A program made the translations under genes and the position numbers. A DNA stretch of 8,350 bases, taken from assembly GCA_900754495.1 (NCBI GenBank), contig CAAEDC010000021.1, forward strand, positions 1 through 8,350, in the 5' to 3' direction. This document shows positions 1 to 6,500 of this stretch, one piece after another. The DNA is from Eggerthellaceae bacterium. Its GTDB lineage: Bacteria > Actinomycetota > Coriobacteriia > Coriobacteriales > Eggerthellaceae. The notes below the pieces were generated by a model, which was not told the origin of the DNA, searched no databases, and was given only the letters and a program-made list of their open reading frames with translations. How positions within the stretch are numbered: the first letter of the stretch is position 1; every line of letters begins with the position of its first letter.

Positions 1-1
1 G

Positions 2-1063
2 CCCCGCAGGGCCTTCGCCGCCCGCGCCGCGGCGAAGGGAGGAGGGGGCAAGGCCGCCGCGGCGGCCGCGGCCGCGGTCGGCCCCCTTGCGGGGATCCTG
101 TCCGGCGTGCTGTGCTTCGTCCTCGCAGCGCTGGCCGTCTCCCAGATAGCGAGCGCGGTCTTCGGGTTCTGGAGCGACGCGGCTTCGAAGGCTTCTCTCG
201 AGGGACTGCCTCCGTACATGACGGTGGAGATGGTGGAGGCCGCGCTCGAGTGCCAGGAGGAGTACGGGCACCCGGCGGGCTGCACCCTCGCGCAGATCAT
301 CTGCGAAAGCGGGCAGGGCGACGGCCTCTCGGCCCTCGCCGAGCGCGACAAGAACCTCTTCGGCATCAAGTGGTCCCCCTCATTCCTCGGGTGCCCCGAA
401 GTCGCGGGCAAGAGCTCGTGGGCGACGAGCGAGGAGGTCGGAGGCCAGGTCGTGGGCGTCATGGCCGACTTCACGACGTTCAAGAGCCATCGCGACTGCA
501 TCGTGTTCCGCTCGCGCGTCCTCCTGTCCGGTCCCCCCTACGTCGGCAACGCCCTCATCCGGGAGGCCATGGCCTCGTGCGACTCGGACAGGATGGCCGA
601 GGGGCTGAAGGACGCGGGGTACGCGACCTCGTCGAGCTACGTCGAGGCGCTCAAGGCGGCGATGGACGAATACGGCCTCAGGCGCTTCGACGGGATGAGC
701 CTGGAGGACTTAAGGGCGGGCGCCGCCGACGGCGACGCGATCGTCGCCGCGGCGGAAAGCCAGCTGGGGGTGCCTTACGTGTGGGGAGGGTCGATCCCCG
801 GGGTCGGACTCGACTGCTCGGGGCTCACCCAATGGTGCTACGCGCAGGCGGGCATCGACATACCCCGATACTCCGAGGACCAGGCCGCGTCGGGAAAGCG
901 CGTCCCCCTCTCGGAGGCGGAGCCGGGGGACATCCTCTGGCGCCCCGGCCACGTCGCCATCTACGTGGGCGGAGACGAGTACATCCACGAGCCCAGGCCG
1001 GGGGACGTGTGCAGGCGGGCGACAGGGATCGCCTACTTCACCTGCGCCGTCCGCTACAGATAG
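2..1063 (+). CDS. Membrane-anchored GH73-like glucosaminidase + NlpC/P60 peptidase, VirB1-like (5'-partial)
   Basis: Bifunctional peptidoglycan hydrolase thought to open the wall locally for the conjugation channel. The frame is open to the window edge, so the N-terminus is missing. The first in-frame GTG (107) lies inside the membrane helix and is not a credible start. Visible order: Ala/Gly-rich basic stretch, one membrane helix (about nt 80-165), then a glucosaminidase-like domain (about nt 215-700) with the putative catalytic Glu in CESGQGDGLS (codon 305-307), NLFGIKW and a late GYAT motif. A C-terminal NlpC/P60 domain (about nt 735-1063) has Cys in LDCSGL (815-817), His in GHVAIYVG (950-952) and a third polar residue, His, in YIHEP (986-988). 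This fusion is typical of Gram-positive T4SS VirB1-like proteins. All catalytic residues appear intact. The next gene starts 21 nt downstream. Domain calls are strong; the conjugative role is inferred from neighbours. Confidence 0.9.
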   Translation, partial: PRRAFAARAAAKGGGGKAAAAAAAAVGPLAGILSGVLCFVLAALAVSQIASAVFGFWSDAASKASLEGLPPYMTVEMVEAALECQEEYGHPAGCTLAQIICESGQGDGLSALAERDKNLFGIKWSPSFLGCPEVAGKSSWATSEEVGGQVVGVMADFTTFKSHRDCIVFRSRVLLSGPPYVGNALIREAMASCDSDRMAEGLKDAGYATSSSYVEALKAAMDEYGLRRFDGMSLEDLRAGAADGDAIVAAAESQLGVPYVWGGSIPGVGLDCSGLTQWCYAQAGIDIPRYSEDQAASGKRVPLSEAEPGDILWRPGHVAIYVGGDEYIHEPRPGDVCRRATGIAYFTCAVRYR

Positions 1064-1084
1064 CCAAGAGACAGGAGGACTCCC

Positions 1085-1843
1085 ATGCAGAGGAAGAACA
1101 AGGCGATGCTCGCCGCGGCCATCGGCATGGTCGCGATAGTCGTCGCGACGACGGCGGTGCGCTGCTCCATCGCGCATACCGCGGGCCAGGCCGACGCCGA
1201 CCCTCCCGCGGCCTCGGTCGAACAGCCCGCCGAGCAGGAGGGCCCGGAGACGGGGACCGAAGCCGAGGAGGGGCCCGACGAGGCTGCCGCCGTCCTGGAG
1301 GAACTGCGGGGCAGCGCGTGGACAGCGGCCGACGGCTCGGGCAAGACGCTCGCCTTCCGCGAGGGGTCCTTCGTCGAATCCGACGGGGCCTCCGTCTCGA
1401 TGACCGCGTTCGAGGTGGAGGGGTCGGGGTCTTCGGGCGCCCAGCGCTGGCTCGACGTCCTGCTGCTGAAGGACGGGGACGCGGCGGGCAGGTCGGCCAC
1501 GATCGTCCTGGACGAGGACGGCGGGACCCCCTCGGTCGCGTGCGACGGGTTCTCCCTTTCCGGGAGGTACGTCCTGGCGGCGACGCCCGGCGGGGCGGTC
1601 GAGGTGACGGGGCTCGCCGAGCCCTACCCGTCATTGGTGGACGGCAGGACCGACGAGCTAGCGGCGGCGATCTCCGAATGGGCCGCCGGGCACGCGCCCA
1701 CTGCCGCGAGCGCCACCTTCGACGGGGAGGTTTTCGTCGACATAGCCGGCGGGCGCGTCAGCGCCACGTTCCATCTGGACGACGACGCCTCGACGATCGT
1801 CGCCGCGGTCTACCGGTCCGGCGAGTTCACCGTCCTAGGTTAG
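1085..1843 (+). CDS. Exported single-pass protein of unknown family, conjugation locus
   Basis: Not recognised. The 252-aa product has a basic start (MQRKNK), one hydrophobic segment at about residues 8-26, an acidic Ala/Glu/Pro-rich linker (about 30-72) and a C-terminal globular part (about 73-252) of alternating short strands that includes LRGSAWTAADGSGKTLAF. The pattern fits a membrane-anchored protein with its body outside the membrane. The Cys after the helix (AVRC) is not a good lipobox because Arg occupies the -1 position, so a lipoprotein is unlikely. The start is supported by AGGAGG at 1073-1078, 6 nt before ATG. It sits between the wall hydrolase and the VirB6-like channel gene, only 9 nt before the latter, so a structural or accessory role in the transfer apparatus, comparable in position to TcpC/Orf13-type proteins, is plausible. 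No sequence similarity to those was established. Confidence 0.8.
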   Translation: MQRKNKAMLAAAIGMVAIVVATTAVRCSIAHTAGQADADPPAASVEQPAEQEGPETGTEAEEGPDEAAAVLEELRGSAWTAADGSGKTLAFREGSFVESDGASVSMTAFEVEGSGSSGAQRWLDVLLLKDGDAAGRSATIVLDEDGGTPSVACDGFSLSGRYVLAATPGGAVEVTGLAEPYPSLVDGRTDELAAAISEWAAGHAPTAASATFDGEVFVDIAGGRVSATFHLDDDASTIVAAVYRSGEFTVLG

Positions 1844-1852
1844 GGGGCGACG

Positions 1853-2854
1853 ATGAGAGAGACGATCGCGAAGGCCGTCGGGAGCCGCGGGTTCTCGCTC
1901 GCGTTCTCCCTCACCGTCCTCGCGTGCGCCGCATCCCTCGCCCTCCCGGCGCCTGCGTTCGCGGGGATCGCGGAGGACATCAACGCATGGCTGTGCGGGG
2001 TGCTGCGGGACACCTGCAACTGGATATTCGCCGGGCAGACCGACATGCTCAGGTCGATCGGCACGGACGGGGTGCTCGCGGCGGACTTCGCGCAGATGCT
2101 CGGGAGCGCGGGCGACGTGACGATGTACGACCTCGTGCGCGGCGTGTGGGAGGCGGCGATCCTGCCCATCGGCTGCGGCATGCTCTCGTTCGTGTTCACC
2201 GTCCAGCTCATCAAGGTGTCGCAGCGGATGGACGGCAACGCGAGCATGCCCGGGGTCAAGGAGGTCGTGTTTATGCTCGTCTTCTTCGCCGTGTTCCTGT
2301 TCCTGATCCAGAACAGCTTCGACCTCATGCAGGCGGTCTACCAGGTGGTCCAGCTCGCGATAGACCGCGTGACGGGCCTTTTCGGGACCGGATCCGAGCT
2401 CGACCTCGAGGCCGTGTCGATCACGACGACGGACGACGACGTCGCGGCGCTGGTCGCCATGCTCGTCGTCGCCCTCGTGAGCTGGCTGGTGGTCATCGTC
2501 GCCTACGTGGTTGCGCTCGTCGTGAGCTGGGCGCGCGCCATCCAGATCTACGTGATGGCCGCGTTCAGCCCCATCCCGCTCGCCCTCGTCTCGCTCGACG
2601 AGACGAGGCAGATGGGCGTCGGGTACCTGAAGAACTTCGCCGCCGTCTGCCTCGCCGGGATCATCATCCTCGTGCTCCTCGTCTCGTTCCCCATCGTCCT
2701 GGGCGGGCTCAACGCCGCGAGCGTCGGCGCTCCGGTGGTCGACTCCATCGTCGGCGGCCTGTCCTACGCGCTCCAGTACCTGGCGATGTGCGTGCTCCTG
2801 ATCCTCTCGCTCGTGAAGAGCGGCGCATGGGCGCGCGACATCCTGGGCGGGTGA
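1853..2854 (+). CDS. VirB6/TrbL-like polytopic conjugal transfer protein
   Basis: Probable inner-membrane channel component of a Gram-positive type IV secretion system. The 333-aa product opens with a signal-like hydrophobic segment ending in PAPAFA (about 14-37). An amphipathic region follows, then likely membrane helices near 101-122, 138-157, 197-225, 262-285 and 301-323. The stretch RAIQIYVMAAFSPIPLALVS followed by DETRQMGVGYLKNFAAVCLAG is the diagnostic part: an aromatic/Pro-containing loop, then xQMGxxYLKxF, as in the TrbL/VirB6-like (CD0415/CD1112-type) proteins of clostridial and actinobacterial ICEs. The family match is from memory, not from a search. Start: ATG 1853, 9 nt after the upstream stop, with only a weak G-rich ribosome site (1843-1849) that overlaps that stop, suggesting translational coupling. 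Length is in the normal range and no damage is seen. Confidence 0.85.
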   Translation: MRETIAKAVGSRGFSLAFSLTVLACAASLALPAPAFAGIAEDINAWLCGVLRDTCNWIFAGQTDMLRSIGTDGVLAADFAQMLGSAGDVTMYDLVRGVWEAAILPIGCGMLSFVFTVQLIKVSQRMDGNASMPGVKEVVFMLVFFAVFLFLIQNSFDLMQAVYQVVQLAIDRVTGLFGTGSELDLEAVSITTTDDDVAALVAMLVVALVSWLVVIVAYVVALVVSWARAIQIYVMAAFSPIPLALVSLDETRQMGVGYLKNFAAVCLAGIIILVLLVSFPIVLGGLNAASVGAPVVDSIVGGLSYALQYLAMCVLLILSLVKSGAWARDILGG

Positions 2855-2888
2855 TCGGGGTGGAGCCCCCGTCCCGCTCGCCCTGAGG

Positions 2889-2913
2889 GCGGCCGGCGGA
2901 AGGCGCCGGCCGC
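2889..2913 (+). promoter_or_regulatory. Strong intergenic RNA hairpin (10-bp stem, 5-nt loop)
   Basis: Perfect inverted repeat in the 86-nt gap between the VirB6-like gene and the 162-aa gene: arms GCGGCCGGCG (2889-2898) and CGCCGGCCGC (2904-2913) around loop GAAGG. All ten pairs are Watson-Crick and nine are G:C. No U-tract follows (the next bases are GAAAGACAG), so a classic Rho-independent terminator is not supported. It could slow transcription, protect the upstream or downstream mRNA from nucleases, or set relative expression of the channel genes and the adhesin. Function is inferred. Confidence 0.6.
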
Positions 2914-2940
2914 GAAAGACAGCATCGGAAAGGAGAAGAA

Positions 2941-3429
2941 ATGGCAGAGAAGAAAAACGTCTACGTCTCGCTCCACGAGGCGTTCGTCCGCGAGGGCATC
3001 CAGTACACGGACAGGAGGACGGGCGAGCAGAGGTCGTTCAACGTCGTCCGCCTGCCCCCCGACACCGTCATCGACGGCAGGGACGTCGGCGGCTACGAGT
3101 TCAGCCCGCTCTACGTGAACCCCTCGAGGTTCCGCGGGGAGCACTGGAGGGACGTGCCGCTCCTCGCGGACCGGGAGGTGCGCCTGAGCAGGTCGGTGCT
3201 CGACGCCGAAGGCAGGCCGATCCTCGGAGAGGACGGCCGGCGGCAGAAGGAGACCGTGACGGTCACGCCCTCCCAGATAAGGGACGCGCTCTCGGAGGCG
3301 AGGAAGCGCTACGCGGAGGAGAACGCACGCGACGGAAGGGGCCTGGCGGAGCGGGCCGCGGAGGCGAAGGGAGCCTCCGAGAGCATGGAGAGGGGCGGCG
3401 CGCGCCCTTTCGCCCGTGACGCGAGATAG
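2941..3429 (+). CDS. Conserved-looking soluble protein of unknown function
   Basis: Not assigned to a family. The 162-aa product has no signal peptide or membrane segment. The N-terminal two thirds (about 1-110) looks globular, with motifs VVRLPPDTVIDGRDVGGYEF and FRGEHWRDVPLLADREVRLS. The last ~50 residues are charged and Arg/Glu/Ala-rich (SEARKRYAEENARDGRGLAE), likely helical and perhaps coiled-coil or nucleic-acid contacting. The start is well supported: AAAGGAG at 2929-2935, 5 nt before ATG. It follows the channel gene after a hairpin-bearing gap, and its stop codon lies within the ribosome site of the adhesin gene, so the two are probably co-translated. Small cytosolic proteins of this kind are common in actinobacterial conjugative elements, but no role can be given from sequence alone. 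Confidence 0.8.
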   Translation: MAEKKNVYVSLHEAFVREGIQYTDRRTGEQRSFNVVRLPPDTVIDGRDVGGYEFSPLYVNPSRFRGEHWRDVPLLADREVRLSRSVLDAEGRPILGEDGRRQKETVTVTPSQIRDALSEARKRYAEENARDGRGLAERAAEAKGASESMERGGARPFARDAR

Positions 3430-3433
3430 GAGG
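3428..3433 (+). promoter_or_regulatory. Ribosome-binding site overlapping the upstream stop codon
   Basis: AGGAGG begins with the last two bases of the TAG stop codon (3427-3429) of the 162-aa gene and lies 5 nt before ATG 3439. This consensus site fixes the adhesin start and implies translational coupling: ribosomes terminating on the 162-aa gene are already placed on the adhesin start. Confidence 0.8.
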
Positions 3434-3438
3434 AGAAG

Positions 3439-3552
3439 ATGGGACAAGCAACCAAGGCGGCGAGGGCGGGCACGGCGGCGAGGATCCTCCTCGCCCTCCT
3501 CCTCGCGATCGGCATGATGGCGCCTGCGGCCGTCCCGCAACGCGCCCATGCG
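3439..3552 (+). other. Signal peptide of the adhesin (residues 1-38)
   Basis: Basic n-region (KAARAGTAAR), hydrophobic core ILLALLLAIGMMAPAAV, then PQRAHA before AESGN. The A-x-A motif supports type I signal-peptidase cleavage after residue 38. Confidence 0.8.
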
Positions 3553-6500
3553 GCGGAGTCGGGGAACCTGACCGTGGGCAGGACCATCAGCTACGACTCG
3601 TATTTCACCAACTGGTTCGAGGTCGACGGGCAGGCCGCATGGTGCGGCAACCCCTCGATGGCGACCCCGGGAGCGGGATCGTATCCCAAGCAAGCCCTCT
3701 CCGCAGCGAGCGGGCGCACCGCCGAGCTCGCCGCCGACATGTGGTTCTCGTACGGATCGCCCGGGTTCGACGCGTCCCTCTGGCCCGGCAGCTGGGTCGA
3801 CGGGAGCGCCATGACCCCCGACCGGTACACGGCGCTCGCACACATCCTCATGGCAGACACCTATTCGAGCGACGGCAACTACGCGATGTACGGCTGCTCC
3901 GAGGCGTTCCGGGACTGGGTCGCCTGGAACGTCCTGGGCTTCGACGACTCCGGCGCCGTCTCCAACGAGGGCGCAACGGGCAGGCTCATCGCCTCCCGGA
4001 CGGACGAGGTGCCCTCGTCCTTCGAGCCCTTCATGCTCTACACCGGCGCGTCGACGCAGGTGATCCTCTCGTTCACGTACAGCACGACGGTCAAGGTCGC
4101 CAAGGCGGCCTCGGAGTCATGGGTGCAGCAGGACCCCGACTACTCGCTCGCCGGCGCGGTCTACGGCATCTACCGCAGCGCCGCCGACGCGGAAGCGGGC
4201 GCGAACCGCGTGGCTACGATCACGACCGGCGCCGACGGCTCCGGCGAGTCGGGGAGCCTGGGCGCGACGAGAGAGACGTTCTACGCCAAGGAGGTGAGTC
4301 CCTCCCCCGGATACGCCCTCGATCCTGAGGTGCACGAGGTCTCCCCCGACAACGACTACACCTTCTCGTCGGAAGAGCCGCCCATCACCGCGCGCATAGT
4401 GCTGAAGAAGGTCGACGCCGAGACCGGCGCGCCCGCAGCCCAGGGCGACGCCACCCTCGACGGGGCGGTCTACCAGGCCTCTTTCGAGCGGGGCGGCGAG
4501 ACGGAGACCGTCGAGGGAACGACTGTCGGCGGCTCCATCGTGTTCGACGGCCTGCCCCTCGGGGAGGTGGAGATCAGGGAGGTATCCCCCTCCGACGGAT
4601 ACCTGCTCGACCGGGAGGTCCACCGCATCGAGGTGACCGCCGAGATGGCGCAGGCGGGCGACGCGGTCATCGAGGTGTCGCCCGAAGGCGAGTTCGGCGA
4701 GCTCGTGCAGCGCGGCGGCCTCATCATCGGCAAGGGCGACGCCGAGCGCTACGAGCACGAGGACGGCACGTTCTGGAACTACGCCCAGGGCGACGCCACG
4801 TTCGAAGGCGCCGAGTTCACGCTTTACAACCGCTCCGACGCCGCCGTCTGGTACGACGGGAACGGGGACGGAGAGCTGCAGGACGGCGAGATGGTCGACC
4901 CCGACGGGGTCGTCGCGGTTCTCTCGACCGAGTACAACGCCTCCCTCGACGCCTGGACCGCCAGCACCGGCGTGCGCGCGCTGCCCTACGGCACCTACGA
5001 GGTCGTCGAGACGAAAGCGCCCGAGGGCTACACGGGCGAGGGGATCGTGAGCCACGTGGTCGAGATCCGCGAGGACGGGCAGTTCGACCAGCTCGTGGAG
5101 GCCGACGGCATCCTCAACGAGGTCGTCCGCGGCGGCGTCCAGGTGCAGAAGAACGACCTCGAGCTCGGGGAGAGCGAGGCCCTAGGCGGAGCCGACCACT
5201 CGAGCCTGGCCGACGACGGGTATCTCGGAACCTCCCTCGAGGGGATCGAGTTCACCATCACCAACGTGTCCGATCACGGCGTCATGGTCGGCGGGACCTA
5301 CTACCCCACGGGCAGCGTCGTCGCCGTCATCGAGACGGCGTGGAACCCCGAGGCCCAGGCCTACACCGCGCAGACCGCGTCCGACGCGCTGCCCTACGGC
5401 ACCTACACCGTCGCCGAGACGGCGACCAACGAGAATTACCTGCTCACCGACGGCGAGCCCCGCACGTTCGAGGTCCGCGGCGACGGCATCGTGGTGACCT
5501 CGGACGTGGACGGCGGAGCGCTGTTGTGGAGCGACCAGGTGGTGCGCCACGACATGCATCTCCAGAAGAAGGGGACCGTCCACGGAGAGAAGCTCGGGCT
5601 CGTCCCGTTCCTCATCACCAACGTCACCACCGGCGAGGCCCACGTCGCCGTCACCGACAGGAACGGCATGCTGTCCACGTCTTCGGAATGGCGCAACCGC
5701 GAGGAGTCGGTGAACGCGAACGACGCCCTCATTTACGAGGACTACATCGACTCGGAGGACATCGTCGAAGGCTCCGGCATCTGGTTCGGAACGGGCGAGC
5801 ACGGCTCGCAGGCCGCGCCCGACGACTCCCTCGGCGCGCTTCCCTACGGCGAGTACACGATCGAGGAGATGCGCTGCGAGGCGAACGAGGGGTACGCCCT
5901 TTGGTCCGACGCGTTCAACGTGAACCGGGACACCACCGAAACTCCGATGGACATAGACCTGGGAACAGTGGACGACGTCCCCGAGCCGAGAATCGACACG
6001 GTGGCGCTCGACAAGGCCGACGGCGACCATTCCATCGCGCCCTCAGGAGACGCCGTCATCGTCGACGAGGTTTCGTACGCCAACATGCCCCTCGAGGAGC
6101 TCACGGCGCGCGGCGGACTGGTCGACAAGGCAACGGGAGAGCCCCTCGTCGTCGACGGCGAGCAGGTCGTCGCCGAGAAGACGTTCGCGCCCATCTCCCC
6201 CTCGGGCACGGTGGACGTGGAATTCGAGTTCGACGCGTCCGGGCTTGCCGGGATCGACATAGTGGTGTTCGAGGAGGTCCTGCTCGACGGCGAGGTCATC
6301 GCCGAGCACGCAGACATCCTGGACGCCGACCAGACGGTGGCCGTCGAGGCGGCGCCCGAGATCGGGACGGTGGCGACCGATGCCGCCGACGGGGACCACA
6401 TGGCGTCCGCCGACGGGACCGCGCGCATCGACGACCAGGTCTTCTACAGCGGGCTCGAGAAAGGGAAGGCCTACAGGGTCGAGGGAGTCCTCATGGACCC

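Noticed and set aside
1145..1180. Lipoprotein signal in the 252-aa protein
   Set aside because: The Cys after the helix is preceded by Arg (AVRC), which does not fit a lipobox.
112..2886. 924-aa plus-strand open frame
   Set aside because: Arg/Gly/Pro-rich low-complexity product overlapping three well-supported genes in another frame; a typical artefact of high-GC coding DNA.
2889..2913. Rho-independent terminator inside the operon
   Set aside because: Stem is strong but no T-run follows, and the next gene has a good ribosome site close by; kept only as a hairpin of unknown role.
2764..3843. 359-aa minus-strand open frame
   Set aside because: Spans the opposite strand of three plus-strand genes with strong start signals; product is Arg/Gly/Pro-rich without domains.
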